NCBI GenBank assembly: GCA_016882415.1
Contig: VGQL01000011.1
Coordinates: forward strand, 1 to 35,306
DNA length: 35,306 nt
Reading direction: 5' to 3'
DNA from: Cyanobacteria bacterium M_DeepCast_200m_mx_001
GTDB taxonomy: Bacteria > Cyanobacteriota > Cyanobacteriia > PCC-6307 > Cyanobiaceae
The notes below the pieces were generated by a model. That model was not told the DNA's origin, did no database searches, and saw only the letters and a program-made list of their open reading frames with translations. Positions 1-7,817 of the stretch are shown in pieces (position 1 is the first letter of the stretch; each line of letters opens with the position of its first letter). The position numbers and the translations under genes were made by a program.

Positions 1-1028
1 TCCTCCAGCAGGCTCTTCTGCGCCCGGGCCAGGGCGGCGGCGGTGCGGCCCCGGTGCGGTTTGTCCTTGAGCTTGGGCAGGGGCACTGCCATCAGGCTCA
101 TCAGGTCGTCGAGGCCGAGGGGCCCCTGGATGCGGTAGAGGTCTTCCGCCTCCACGCCCGTGCCCTCCAGCAGCAGGTCCACCACCGCATCGGGCATCTC
201 GTTGGCCACCTCCAGGCGCACCACCTCACCGCCCATGCGGCGTTTGCGCAGGCCCTGCTGCAGGGCCTCCATCAGGTCATCGGCCTCCAGGTCGCGCAGT
301 TCGAGGTCGGCGTCGCGGGTGACGCGGAAGAAGTAGTGCCCCTCCACCTCCATGCCGGGGAACAGCAGCTGCAGGTTGAAGGCCACCACCTGCTCCAGGG
401 GCACGGCGGTGTACACCGGCCTGGGGTCGTGGTCGCTGAGGTCTACCGGCAGTTCCACGAAGCGCGGCAGATTTTTCTGCGGCACCTTCACCCGGGCGAA
501 CTGCTGCTGGCCGCTGTCGGGGTCGCGGATCAGGGCGGCGATGTTGAGGCTGAGGTTGCTGATGAAGGGGAAGGGGTGGGCCGGATCCACCGCCAGGGGG
601 GTGAGCACCGGGAAGATGGCGTTCTGGAAGTAGGTGTTGACCCACTGCTTCTGTTTCTTGTTGAGGCGGGCGTAATCGATCAGCTGGACGCCCACCTCCG
701 CCAGTTGGTGTTTGAGGTAGAGGCGGTAGTGGGCCTGCTGCTGCTCCAGCAGCGGGTGCAGGGCTTCGCGCACCCGGGCCAGCTGTTGGGTGGGGGTGAG
801 GCCGTCGTCGCTGAGGGTCTGGACGCCCGCCTCCACCTGTGACTTCAGCGAAGCCACCCGCACCATGAAAAATTCATCGAGGTTGTTGCTGAAGATGGCG
901 CTGAACTTGGCCTGCTCCAGCAGCGGTGTGTGCTCACTGAGGGCCTGCGCCAGCACCCGCTGATTGAAGGCAGCCCAGCTCAGCTCCCGGTTGATGTAGA
1001 GCTCAGGAGCAACAACCGGATCCGCCAT
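1..1028 (-). CDS. ppk: Polyphosphate kinase PPK1, N-terminal part (cut by window edge)
   Basis: The gene starts at the ATG complementary to 1026-1028 and runs off the left edge, so about 342 N-terminal residues are visible of a protein that is usually near 700. The start reads MADPVVAPELYINRELSW, followed by FNQRVL, LLEQAKF and NNLDEFFMVRVASL, the classic PPK1 N-terminal signature. The middle carries PFPFISNLSLN and the end LPKLKDKPHRGRT. PPK1 reversibly polymerises the gamma-phosphate of ATP into polyphosphate in the cytoplasm; the catalytic histidines lie in the C-terminal part, outside the window, so activity cannot be judged. It lies 32 bases downstream of the MFS gene on the same strand, and a hairpin at 1034-1050 sits just before its start. 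Confidence 0.95.
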   Translation of the reverse strand, partial: MADPVVAPELYINRELSWAAFNQRVLAQALSEHTPLLEQAKFSAIFSNNLDEFFMVRVASLKSQVEAGVQTLSDDGLTPTQQLARVREALHPLLEQQQAHYRLYLKHQLAEVGVQLIDYARLNKKQKQWVNTYFQNAIFPVLTPLAVDPAHPFPFISNLSLNIAALIRDPDSGQQQFARVKVPQKNLPRFVELPVDLSDHDPRPVYTAVPLEQVVAFNLQLLFPGMEVEGHYFFRVTRDADLELRDLEADDLMEALQQGLRKRRMGGEVVRLEVANEMPDAVVDLLLEGTGVEAEDLYRIQGPLGLDDLMSLMAVPLPKLKDKPHRGRTAAALARAQKSLLE

Positions 1029-1033
1029 GTATC

Positions 1034-1050
1034 GCCAACCTTGTGTTGGC
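1034..1050 (-). other. Hairpin in the ppk leader
   Basis: GCCAAC (1034-1039) and GTTGGC (1045-1050) form a perfect 6-bp stem with a 5-base loop. Read on the minus strand, the hairpin ends 5 bases before the ppk ATG, and the only purine-rich Shine-Dalgarno-like stretch (AAGG) lies in its loop and 3' arm. It is not followed by a T run, so it is not a typical intrinsic terminator for the MFS gene. A role in restricting ppk translation is inference. Confidence 0.4.
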
Positions 1051-1060
1051 AACGTAGCAA

Positions 1061-2317
1061 TCAGATCGTGCCGGATTCGGTGTTCTGGCTGCCACTGCCG
1101 AGTCCACCGGCCACCAGCATCGCCACGCCGCTGAGCACCACGATCCCCAGCCAGAAGGGGCTGCGCTGGCCCAGCAGGTCGTAGGCCAGGCCCGCCAGGG
1201 GCGGGCCGATGAAGCTACCGAGGCTCTGCAGGCCCTGCAGGCTGCCCAGGGCCGCCCCCTGGCCGTCGCCGTCGAGCCGGCGCGACACCAGGGCCCGCAG
1301 GCAGGGGGTCACCAAGCCTGTGCCCAGGGCCAGGATCGCCACGGCGCTGAACACCACCCGTGGGGCGTTATCCGCGGTGGCCAGGGGGATCAGCAGGCAG
1401 CCGACGATCACGAAGCCCAGGCCCGCCAGGGTGAGGCGCCATTCGCCGAAGCGCTGCACCAGCGGACCGATCAGGCCCCCCTGCACCACCGTGGCCACCA
1501 CCCCCACCACCAGGAAGGCGGTGGTGGCCAGCCCCGGGCCCCAGTTGAAGGCCTGCTTGAAATAGAGCACCAGCACGGCGGTGAAGCCGTTGAAGGCCAG
1601 GAAAAAGAGGAAGAAGGCCGCGCACAGGCGGCGCACCTGGGGGTTGGTGAACACCCGCTGCAGGGCGCTGAGGGGGTTGAGATCCCGCTTGCGGGGCAGG
1701 GCTCGGCGCGCCTCGGGCGGATGGGTTTCCGGCAGCAGCCCCAACACCAGCAGCAGGTTGAGCAGGGCAAAGCCCGTGGCGGCCCACACCGGCAGGGTCA
1801 CGTTGATGCTGGCCAGCAGGCCGCCGAAGGCGGGGCCGAGGATGAAGCCCAATCCGAAGGCCACGCCGATCAGCCCGAAGGCCTTGGCGCGGTTGTCCGG
1901 GGTGGAGATGTCCGCCAGCACGGCACCGGCGGTGGCGGCGGTGCCACCGCTGACGCCATCGATCAGGCGGGCGGCAAACAGCAGCACCAGCGGCAGGGTG
2001 CCCCCGGCGGCCCAGGGCACGGCCGGCCAATCGATGCTCACGGTGATGGCGAACAGCCCCAGCCCCAGCACCGACCCGGCCACGCAGGCGGCGATCACCG
2101 GCCGGCGGCCGTAGCGGTCGCTGAGGGCGCCGATCAGGGGTGTGAATGCGAACTGGGCGATGGCATAGCTGCCCGCCAGTAACCCCAGGGTGCGGCCGTT
2201 GCTGGTGAAGCTGGCCAGCAGGTAAGGCAGCAGCGGAAACACGATGCTCTCCCCCAGCCGATCGTTCAGCAGGGTGACGAAGGCGCAGAGGGGGGTGGAG
2301 GGGCGCGAAAGGCGCAC
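1061..2317 (-). CDS. MFS transporter, DHA1/TetA-like efflux type
   Basis: A 418-residue hydrophobic protein with about 12 predicted membrane segments. The loop after the second segment reads GALSDRYGRRPV, the MFS motif A, and the fifth segment contains GVAFGLGFILGPAFGG, which matches the antiporter motif (motif C) of drug:H+ antiporters. This puts it with proton-driven exporters such as TetA or Bcr-like proteins; the substrate cannot be read from sequence. The start MRLSRPSTPLCAFVTLLNDRLGE leaves a short cytoplasmic lead and is the natural one. It is divergent from moaC, with 74 bases between the two starts, and upstream of ppk. Nothing ties it to nitrogen metabolism except position. Confidence 0.85.
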   Translation of the reverse strand: MRLSRPSTPLCAFVTLLNDRLGESIVFPLLPYLLASFTSNGRTLGLLAGSYAIAQFAFTPLIGALSDRYGRRPVIAACVAGSVLGLGLFAITVSIDWPAVPWAAGGTLPLVLLFAARLIDGVSGGTAATAGAVLADISTPDNRAKAFGLIGVAFGLGFILGPAFGGLLASINVTLPVWAATGFALLNLLLVLGLLPETHPPEARRALPRKRDLNPLSALQRVFTNPQVRRLCAAFFLFFLAFNGFTAVLVLYFKQAFNWGPGLATTAFLVVGVVATVVQGGLIGPLVQRFGEWRLTLAGLGFVIVGCLLIPLATADNAPRVVFSAVAILALGTGLVTPCLRALVSRRLDGDGQGAALGSLQGLQSLGSFIGPPLAGLAYDLLGQRSPFWLGIVVLSGVAMLVAGGLGSGSQNTESGTI

Positions 2318-2330
2318 GGCGCACAGCCCG

Positions 2331-2343
2331 GTGATTGCGTCAC
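2331..2343. promoter_or_regulatory. Inverted repeat GTGA-N5-TCAC between MFS gene and moaC
   Basis: GTGA (2331-2334), five bases, TCAC (2340-2343) form a perfect short dyad in the divergent promoter region. It is 13 bases upstream of the MFS start and 48 bases upstream of the moaC start. The half-sites resemble Crp-family half-sites (TGTGA-N6-TCACA), but the spacer is one base short. It may be an operator for one or both genes; chance is also possible. Confidence 0.25.
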
Positions 2344-2391
2344 GATCCCACGGGGGCTGGCCAGGATGGGGGCCCTTGCCTTGCGACCGCC

Positions 2392-2889
2392 ATGGCTCCG
2401 GACACCCCAGCGCTGTCCCACCTCAACGGCCGCGGTGAGGTGCACATGGTCGAGGTGGGCGATCGTCCCCTCACCCGCCGTGAGGCCCGGGCAGAAGGCA
2501 CCATCCGCATGGCGCCGGAGGTGCTGGCCCTGGTGCTGGAGGGGAAGGCCCCCAAAGGCGATGTGCTCGCCGTGGCGCGTGTCGCCGCCATCCAGGGGGC
2601 CAAACGCACCTCTGAGTTGATTCCCCTCTGCCATCCGATCGCCCTCAGCGGTGTGGAGGTGGAGATCGGCCCCACCGCCGATGGGGCTGGTCTGCGGCTT
2701 GAGGCCTGTGCCCGCACCACCGGCAGCACCGGCGTGGAAATGGAAGCGCTCACCGCCGTGCAGGTGGGCCTGCTCACCCTCTACGACATGCTCAAATCCG
2801 CCGACCCCGCCATGACGATTGAGGCTGTTCGCCTGCTGAGCAAGAGCGGCGGGCGCCATGGCACCTGGCAGCGCGCGGCAGAGGCGTGA
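2392..2889 (+). CDS. moaC: Cyclic pyranopterin monophosphate synthase MoaC
   Basis: MoaC turns the 3',8-cyclo-GTP made by MoaA into cyclic pyranopterin monophosphate, the first stable intermediate of molybdenum cofactor synthesis. The 165-residue length fits the family. Diagnostic segments are [18 protein letters not shown] near residues 19-36, [20 protein letters not shown] with LIPLCHPI (55-83), EMEALTAV (117-123) and YDMLKSAD (131-138). The expected catalytic residues Lys55, His81, Asp132 and Lys135 are present, each four higher than in E. coli MoaC. The ATG at 2392 was preferred over an in-frame TTG at 2335 because homology begins a few residues after it. The stop codon overlaps the ATG of moeA (TGATG), so the two are translationally coupled. 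Confidence 0.95.
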   Translation: MAPDTPALSHLNGRGEVHMVEVGDRPLTRREARAEGTIRMAPEVLALVLEGKAPKGDVLAVARVAAIQGAKRTSELIPLCHPIALSGVEVEIGPTADGAGLRLEACARTTGSTGVEMEALTAVQVGLLTLYDMLKSADPAMTIEAVRLLSKSGGRHGTWQRAAEA

Positions 2890-4124
2890 TGGCGGAGCCC
2901 TACGGCCGAGAAGGGCTGCCGCTGGAGCAAGCCCGCACTCAGATCCTGGAGGCCCTGGTGCCGCTCGGGCGTACGGACACCCTGCCGCTCAGCCAGGCCC
3001 TGGGCCGCACCACTGCGGCCGCGGTGTTGGCTACGGCGGCGGTGCCCGGATTCCGGGCCTCGATCATGGATGGCTACGCCATCGCCGGTGATGCGCAGCC
3101 GCAGCCGGGCGCGCAGTGGGCCCTGGTGGGCTGTTCCGCGGCGGGTGCCCCCTACGGCGCAGCCCTGGAGCCGGGTCAGGCGGTGCGCATCCTTACCGGT
3201 GCAGTGGTGCCTCAGGGGAGTGGGCGGGTGCTGCCCCAGGAGTTGGTGGCGGTGGCGGGCACGCGGCTTGAGCTGGTGCAGCCCTGCGGGGCTAACCCCT
3301 GGATCCGTCAGCCCACGGAGGAGGCGGAGCCGGGCCAGCAGCTGGTGCCCGCGGGGCAGCGTTTGGGGGTGGCCGATCTGGGCCGTCTGGCGGGCTGTGG
3401 GGTGCAAACGCTGTCGCTCACGCGCCGGCCACGGCTGGGGTTGTTGATCAGTGGCGATGAATTGCTGCCGCCGGGTCAGCCCCGCGGCCCCGGGCAGATC
3501 TGGGAGAGCAACGCCACCCTGCTGACGGCCTTGCTGGGCCAACTGGGCTATGGGGTTGCCGATCAGCGGGTGGTGGCCGACCAACCGGAGCCGTTGCGCC
3601 TGGCCCTGCGCGAACTGGCGGAGTCGTGCGATGTGGTGGTGAGCACGGGCGGCGTTTCCGCCGGCGATAGCGATTGGATCCGGCCCCTAGTGGCGGAGCT
3701 GGGGGAGGTGTGCTTCTGGAAGCTGTTCCTCAAGCCGGGGCGACCCTTCGCCTGGGGGCAGGTGGCGGGCACGCCATTTTTTGGTTTGCCCGGCAATCCT
3801 GTGGCTGCCGCCATCACGGCGCTGCAGCTGCTCTGGCCGGCGCTGCAGCGGCTGGAGGGTGCTGAGATTCAGCTGCTGCCACGGCTCAAGGTGCGTCTAG
3901 ATACGCCCCTGAAGCGGGGCTCCGGACGTCCGGAGCTCGCCCGGGCCCGGATGCAGGTGGGCCCGGATGGTGCGGTCTTGGCCCGGGTGGAGGGCAGTCA
4001 GGCTTCAGCCCGGATTGGATCGCTGCAGGGGGCTGATCTGCTGCTGGAGATCCCGGCCGACCAGGGCGACCTGGAGACCGGTGCGGAGCTGTGGGCGCAG
4101 CTGCTGCGGTTGCCGCTGTTCTGA
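2889..4124 (+). CDS. moeA: Molybdopterin molybdenumtransferase MoeA
   Basis: MoeA inserts molybdate into adenylylated molybdopterin to give active Mo cofactor, the step that precedes MobA. The 411-residue length is normal. SIMDGYAI (59-65) and ILTGAVVPQGSGRV (101-114) mark the N-terminal domains; ISGDELLPPGQ, IWESNATLL and STGGVSAGDSDW (252-263) mark the MogA-like catalytic domain, with the conserved Asp in GGVSAGD. KPGRPFAWG and FFGLPGNPVAA (298-308) follow. The ATG at 2889 overlaps the moaC stop by one base; a GTG three bases upstream is also possible. Together with moaC it makes a two-gene plus-strand operon. It ends against moaE at a palindromic junction. Confidence 0.95.
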   Translation: MAEPYGREGLPLEQARTQILEALVPLGRTDTLPLSQALGRTTAAAVLATAAVPGFRASIMDGYAIAGDAQPQPGAQWALVGCSAAGAPYGAALEPGQAVRILTGAVVPQGSGRVLPQELVAVAGTRLELVQPCGANPWIRQPTEEAEPGQQLVPAGQRLGVADLGRLAGCGVQTLSLTRRPRLGLLISGDELLPPGQPRGPGQIWESNATLLTALLGQLGYGVADQRVVADQPEPLRLALRELAESCDVVVSTGGVSAGDSDWIRPLVAELGEVCFWKLFLKPGRPFAWGQVAGTPFFGLPGNPVAAAITALQLLWPALQRLEGAEIQLLPRLKVRLDTPLKRGSGRPELARARMQVGPDGAVLARVEGSQASARIGSLQGADLLLEIPADQGDLETGAELWAQLLRLPLF

Positions 4125-4142
4125 GGGGGATCGATCCCCTCA
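4122..4142. terminator. Palindromic junction between moeA and moaE stops
   Basis: The facing stop codons are the outer ends of an inverted repeat: TGAGGGG (4122-4128) pairs with CCCCTCA (4136-4142) around a 7-base centre that is itself part of a 14-base palindrome (4126-4139, centre ATCGAT). The repeat fills the whole gap between the two convergent genes. It lacks flanking T runs, so it is a bidirectional hairpin that may stop or protect both transcripts rather than a classical intrinsic terminator. Confidence 0.5.
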
Positions 4143-4604
4143 CCAGGGGGTGTTGCCGGTGATCCATTGGCCGTTGCCATCGGCCCGCCATTCCCGCTTC
4201 CAGAACGGCGCCTCATGTTTCAGGGCCTCGAGCAGCTCCTGGCAGCAGCGCTGGGCGGGGCCGCGGCGGTCGGCGGCGATGGCTACCAGCACGATCGCTT
4301 CGCCGGGCAGCACGCGGCCGATGCGGTGCAGGATCAGGCAGCGCTCGACCCCATGGCGCTGGCTGCAGGCGGTGGCGAGGGCGTTCAGTTGCCGCTCGGT
4401 CATGCCCGGGTAGTGCTCGAGCTCGAGGGCGGTGAGCGCTGCCCCATCACTGGCCTGGGCGCGCACGCGCCCGATGAACAGGGCTTCCGCAGCGGCGGTC
4501 CCGGGCTCAGCGTTGCTGTGCTGTTGCTGCCATTGCTCCAGCCGCTTCAGGGGCTCGAAACGCTTGCTCAGCAGCTCAATCTGGAGGTGCGGGGGGTGCT
4601 GCAT
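4140..4604 (-). CDS. moaE: Molybdopterin synthase large subunit MoaE
   Basis: MoaE, with thiocarboxylated MoaD, adds two sulfurs to cyclic pyranopterin monophosphate to make molybdopterin. The 154-residue protein has EALFIGRVRAQ, LELEHYPGMTE, RIGRVLPGEAIVLVAIAADRR and the C-terminal EAPFWKRE, which contains the lysine region that receives the MoaD tail. The ATG complementary to 4602-4604 was chosen because it overlaps the moaD stop by one base (TGATG on the minus strand) and starts the family homology; the longer open frame upstream lies inside moaD. moaD-moaE form a small minus-strand operon pointing into moeA. Confidence 0.93.
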   Translation of the reverse strand: MQHPPHLQIELLSKRFEPLKRLEQWQQQHSNAEPGTAAAEALFIGRVRAQASDGAALTALELEHYPGMTERQLNALATACSQRHGVERCLILHRIGRVLPGEAIVLVAIAADRRGPAQRCCQELLEALKHEAPFWKREWRADGNGQWITGNTPW

Positions 4605-4852
4605 CAGCCGCCGCTGATCGGAGGCAGAAACGCCAATTCGTCCCCGGCCTGGAGGGGTTGATCCGCCGCTGCGAAGGTGTGGTTGATCGCGATGCGCACG
4701 GTCAGCAGATCCCCCCCAAGCCGCAGCTGCTGCCACACCGCCTCGGGGCTGCGGGCCTGCTCGATCGACCACTCCTGTTCACCCCAGCCGGCCGCTTCCC
4801 GCAGCCCGGCAAACAGGCGCACGCGGATCGTGGCGGAATCAGGCCCTGTCAT
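4604..4852 (-). CDS. moaD: Molybdopterin synthase sulfur carrier MoaD
   Basis: A ubiquitin-fold sulfur carrier of 82 residues. It contains RVRLFAGLREAAG, the start of the beta-grasp fold, and ends in LPPISGG; the terminal Gly-Gly is the site of adenylation and thiocarboxylation. The activating enzyme (MoeB type) is not in this window. The start at 4852 gives the normal length; its ATG overlaps the ATG annotated for divergent moaB by two bases, so either one start is shifted or the two promoters lie inside the neighbouring coding regions. Confidence 0.92.
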   Translation of the reverse strand: MTGPDSATIRVRLFAGLREAAGWGEQEWSIEQARSPEAVWQQLRLGGDLLTVRIAINHTFAAADQPLQAGDELAFLPPISGG

Positions 4853-5435
4853 GGCAGCAACGCTAACCAGCAGGAGCGCAGCTGTTTTGAGAGCATGCCT
4901 AGACGCCGTTGTCCTGGAGGCGCCCGCCTTGGCCCTCAGCATCGCCCTGCTGACTGTGTCCGACACCCGGACCCTGGCGGAGGACCGCTCCGGGGATGCC
5001 CTCCAGCTCCGGCTGGAGGCCGCTGGACACCGGCTGGCGGAGCGTGGTCTCGTGCCCGACAACCGCTATCGAATCCGGGCCGAGCTCAGCCGCTGGATCG
5101 CCGACCCCGCTGTGCAGGTGGTGATCAGCAGCGGCGGCACCGGCCTCACCGGCCGAGACGGAACGCCGGAAGCGGTGGCGCCTCTGTTGGATAAGACGAT
5201 CGACGGTTTTGGGGAGCTGTTTCGGGTGCTCTCCTTTGACACCATCGGCACCAGCACCCTGCAGAGTCGCTGCCTGGCGGGGGTGGCCAACGGCACGGTG
5301 ATTTTTGTGCTGCCGGGCTCCCTGGATGCGGTGGAAACCGCCTGGGATCGCTTGATTGCTGCCCAGTTGGACGTCAACACCCGCCCCTGCAACCTGGTGC
5401 AGCTGCTGCCGCGGCTGACGGAGCCGGCGGGATGA
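4851..5435 (+). CDS. moaB: Molybdenum cofactor protein MoaB/MogA family
   Basis: A MogA-fold protein that in this family adenylylates molybdopterin ahead of MoeA-dependent metal insertion. IALLTVSDTRTLAEDRSG, VQVVISSGGTGLTGRD (89-103, the molybdopterin-binding loop), LSFDTIGTSTLQSR and FVLPGSLDAVETAW match E. coli MoaB closely. With the ATG at 4851 there are about 29 residues before the first beta strand, more than the usual 12 or so, and this ATG overlaps the divergent moaD start codon; a TTG at 4887 would give a more normal N terminus and some promoter space. The 3' end overlaps the next gene by four bases (ATGA), linking moaB to the two membrane proteins that follow. Confidence 0.9.
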   Translation: MAATLTSRSAAVLRACLDAVVLEAPALALSIALLTVSDTRTLAEDRSGDALQLRLEAAGHRLAERGLVPDNRYRIRAELSRWIADPAVQVVISSGGTGLTGRDGTPEAVAPLLDKTIDGFGELFRVLSFDTIGTSTLQSRCLAGVANGTVIFVLPGSLDAVETAWDRLIAAQLDVNTRPCNLVQLLPRLTEPAG

Positions 5436-5965
5436 GCCCGGTGCGGCGCCTGCATCAGCTGGTCCGACGTGAACGGCGCCGCGGTCGCCGTTATCAGCCG
5501 CGCTTTGCGCTGTCGCAAATTGCCGTGACCAGCCTCGGGGCGTTGTGCGCCGTGGTGCTGCTGGCCCTGTTCAGTCTCTGGAGCCAACACCCGTTGATCG
5601 TGGCGCCCCTGGGGGCCTCCTGCGTCTTGCTGTTTGGTTACCCCGCCAGCCCCCTGGCCCAGCCCCGCAATCTCCTGCTCGGCAATGGTCTGGGGGCTTT
5701 GGTCGGCATGGCCCTGCTGGCCTGGATCGGCCAGGGGCCTCTGTCATTGGCCCTGGCTGTTGCCATCACCATTCTTCTGGGCCAACAGCTGCGCTGCCTG
5801 CATCCACCGGCTGGGGGTTTGGCGTTTTTGGTGGTGTATCTGGGGGTGCCCTGGGGATTTTTGGTGTTTCCGGTGCTGAGCGGCTCGCTGCTGCTCGTGC
5901 TGCTGGCCTGGGGCTTCAGCCGTTGGGTGCCGGGGGCGGCCACCTACCCACGCCATTGGTTGTGA
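5432..5965 (+). CDS. HPP-family membrane protein, candidate nitrite transporter
   Basis: A 177-residue integral membrane protein with a basic N-terminal tail (VRRERRRGRRY) and about four to five membrane segments. HPLIVAPLGASCVLLFGYP (53-71), AQPRNLLLGN and CLHPPAGGLAFL, with the name-giving His-Pro-Pro at 124-126, identify the HPP family. Cyanobacterial and chloroplast members of this family have been reported to carry nitrite, which fits a locus full of nitrate assimilation genes; here that is inference. The ATG overlaps the moaB stop (ATGA), and its own stop overlaps the next gene by one base, so moaB, this gene and the TauE/SafE gene look like one transcript. Confidence 0.85.
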   Translation: MSPVRRLHQLVRRERRRGRRYQPRFALSQIAVTSLGALCAVVLLALFSLWSQHPLIVAPLGASCVLLFGYPASPLAQPRNLLLGNGLGALVGMALLAWIGQGPLSLALAVAITILLGQQLRCLHPPAGGLAFLVVYLGVPWGFLVFPVLSGSLLLVLLAWGFSRWVPGAATYPRHWL

Positions 5966-6714
5966 TGGCGTTGTTGCCGTTGGCCATGGCCTGTGTGGCC
6001 TTTCTGTATGCCTCGGTGGGCCATGCCGGCGCTTCGGGCTACATCGCGGTGTTGGCGTTGGCGGGCTGGTCGCCGGCCCTGATCAAGCCGGCGGCGCTGG
6101 TGCTGAATGCTTTGGTGGCCAGCCTGGGTTGTTGGAATTTTCTGCGGGCTGGCCACTTCCCCGCGCGCCGGTTTGTGGCCGTGTATGCCCTGGCGGTGCC
6201 TTTGGCCTTTGTCGGGGGTTGGCTCCAGATTCCCGGACCCTGGTTTGAACGGTTGGTGGGGCTGGTGTTGTGGGGATCCGCCTGGCGATTGGGCCAGACC
6301 CCCCACGATCCCCCCAACCTGCGCCCCGCCTCGGTGCCGGCGTTGCTGAGTGTCGGCGGTGGTTTGGGTCTGCTGGCCGGGCTGACCGGCACCGGCGGTG
6401 GTGTCTTCCTCACGCCTTGGTTGCTGACGGCGCGGTGGTGCACCACCCGCCAGGCGGCGGCGGTGTCTGTTCTGTTCATCCTGCTGAATTCCTTGGCCGG
6501 GCTGGCCGGTCTGCTATGGGCACGGCCCAGGGCCCTTGATCCGCTGTCGGGCGAGCCGTTGCTGCTGTGGATCGCCCCAGCCGTGTTGGTGGCTGGTGCC
6601 CTGGGATCGCGGCTGGGGAGTCGCCATTGGCCCGTGGCTTGGATTCGCCGAGCCTTGGCGCTGGTGTTGTTGTTGGCTGGCGGCAAGTTGCTGGGGCTGC
6701 ACCCACTGCGCTGA
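5965..6714 (+). CDS. TauE/SafE-family sulfite/anion membrane permease
   Basis: A 249-residue membrane protein with about eight predicted segments in two similar halves. The first half has FLYASVGHAGASGYIAVLAL and the second SVGGGLGLLAGLTGTGGGVFL, the paired Gly-rich repeats typical of TauE/SafE (formerly DUF81). Members are linked to export or import of sulfite, sulfoacetate and other small anions; substrate cannot be assigned. The ATG at 5965 overlaps the HPP gene stop (TGATG), so it was preferred to upstream in-frame positions that lie inside the HPP gene. Its 3' end faces moaA across an inverted repeat that includes both stop codons. A role in anion balance tied to the HPP protein is a guess from coupling. 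Confidence 0.85.
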   Translation: MALLPLAMACVAFLYASVGHAGASGYIAVLALAGWSPALIKPAALVLNALVASLGCWNFLRAGHFPARRFVAVYALAVPLAFVGGWLQIPGPWFERLVGLVLWGSAWRLGQTPHDPPNLRPASVPALLSVGGGLGLLAGLTGTGGGVFLTPWLLTARWCTTRQAAAVSVLFILLNSLAGLAGLLWARPRALDPLSGEPLLLWIAPAVLVAGALGSRLGSRHWPVAWIRRALALVLLLAGGKLLGLHPLR

Positions 6715-6735
6715 GGCTGGGTTCCCGTCCTCAGC
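6710..6735. terminator. Inverted repeat spanning TauE/SafE and moaA stops
   Basis: GCTGAGG (6710-6716) and CCTCAGC (6729-6735) make a perfect 7-bp stem with a 12-base loop. The TGA of the plus-strand gene lies in one arm and the moaA stop (complement of TCA) in the other. The design is the same as at the moeA/moaE and narB/regulator junctions. No T run follows on either side. Confidence 0.45.
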
Positions 6736-7792
6736 CCCCGAGGTAGGCCATCTCCGCATGGCTGGGGCGCTCACGCTCCAGCTGGGCTTGGCTTCTGTCC
6801 TCGCTGTAGCGGTCGTGTCGCCGTTGCCAGAGCGCGGCGAGGCCCTGGGTCAGGTGTGTCTGGGTGCCGGCTGCGGCCAGCCAAGGTTTGAGGTCGATGC
6901 CGCTGCCCGGATGGGCAAACAGGCAGGTGTAGGCGATGCCATCAGCGGTGACCCGCAGGCGGTTGCAATCTCCGCAGAACGGCTCGCTGACGGAGGCCAC
7001 CATCGCCAGCAGGCCGCCTCCATCCCCGTAACGCCATCGGCGGGCGGTGCCACCGGTGGCCCGGCCCAGGGGCTGCAGGGGCCAGCGGTCACCGATGCGC
7101 TGCAGCAGTTCCGCTGCGGGCACCACCGCCTCCGGCCGCCAACCATTGCGGTTGCCCACATCCATGTATTCGATCAGCCTCAGCTCCAGGCCCCGTTCAC
7201 GGGTCAGCTCCGCCAGCGGCAGGAGTTGATCGTCGTTGAGGCCCCGTTGGATGACGGCATTGAGTTTCAGCTCGCCCGCCGCTGGATCAAAGCCGGCCTC
7301 GCTGGCGTGGTCGATGGCCGCCAGCACCGACGCCAGGGCCCGCTCGCCGGCGTTGGCATCGGCCAGGCCAGCCATGCGGGCCACGCTGGGGCCATCGGCG
7401 CCGTCGAGACTGAGGGTGATCCGATCGAGGCCGGCTTGGCGCAGGGCTCGGGCTCGGGTGGCGGTGAGCAGGGTGCCGTTGCTGGTGAGGGCGACCTCCC
7501 GCAGGCCCCGCTTCCGCAGGGGCTGAACCGCCTTCACCAGGGCTTCCAGCTCGGGGTGGAGCAGTGGTTCGCCCCCCGTGAGCCGCAGGCTGCGAACGCC
7601 GAGCTCCACCGCCGCTGCCACCACCTGCAGCCGCTGCGGGAGGCTCAGCAGATCCGCCGGCTCCTGCCCATCCGGCAGGCAATAGGGGCAGGCCAGGTTG
7701 CAGCGGGCCGTCAGCGAGAGCCGCAGCACGCCGAGGGGTCGCTGAAGCTGGTCGCGGGGGTGTTCGACAGCCGGCGAAGTCGCAGACCCCAG
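6731..7792 (-). CDS. moaA: GTP 3',8-cyclase MoaA (start unresolved)
   Basis: A radical SAM enzyme that with two 4Fe-4S clusters converts GTP to 3',8-cyclo-GTP. The N-terminal cluster motif is RCNLACPYCLPDG, then LRLTGGEPLL and ITLSLDG; the C-terminal cluster motif is EPFCGDCNRLRVTADG followed by YTCLF (C-x2-C-x13-C). The protein ends in Gly-Gly, which MoaA needs for activity. The start is a problem: family homology begins near DQLQRPLGVLRLSL, but in this frame no ATG, GTG or TTG occurs between that point and deep inside mobA (the next upstream ones are near 8005-8050). The coordinate given uses a CTG at 7792. A GTG at 7811, nine bases after the last base of the mobA stop, is well placed but in another frame; one extra base in the G run 7756-7760 would explain it. 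A GTG at 7729 would remove conserved residues. Confidence 0.85.
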   Translation of the reverse strand: MGSATSPAVEHPRDQLQRPLGVLRLSLTARCNLACPYCLPDGQEPADLLSLPQRLQVVAAAVELGVRSLRLTGGEPLLHPELEALVKAVQPLRKRGLREVALTSNGTLLTATRARALRQAGLDRITLSLDGADGPSVARMAGLADANAGERALASVLAAIDHASEAGFDPAAGELKLNAVIQRGLNDDQLLPLAELTRERGLELRLIEYMDVGNRNGWRPEAVVPAAELLQRIGDRWPLQPLGRATGGTARRWRYGDGGGLLAMVASVSEPFCGDCNRLRVTADGIAYTCLFAHPGSGIDLKPWLAAAGTQTHLTQGLAALWQRRHDRYSEDRSQAQLERERPSHAEMAYLGG

Positions 7793-7817
7793 TCTGCTGT
7801 TGCCGCAACACGGGGGC

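Noticed and set aside
54-842. Long plus-strand open frame over the ppk gene
   Set aside because: It is antisense to clear PPK1 sequence; high GC leaves the opposite frame open. Its His, Gln and Val-rich translation has no domain pattern.
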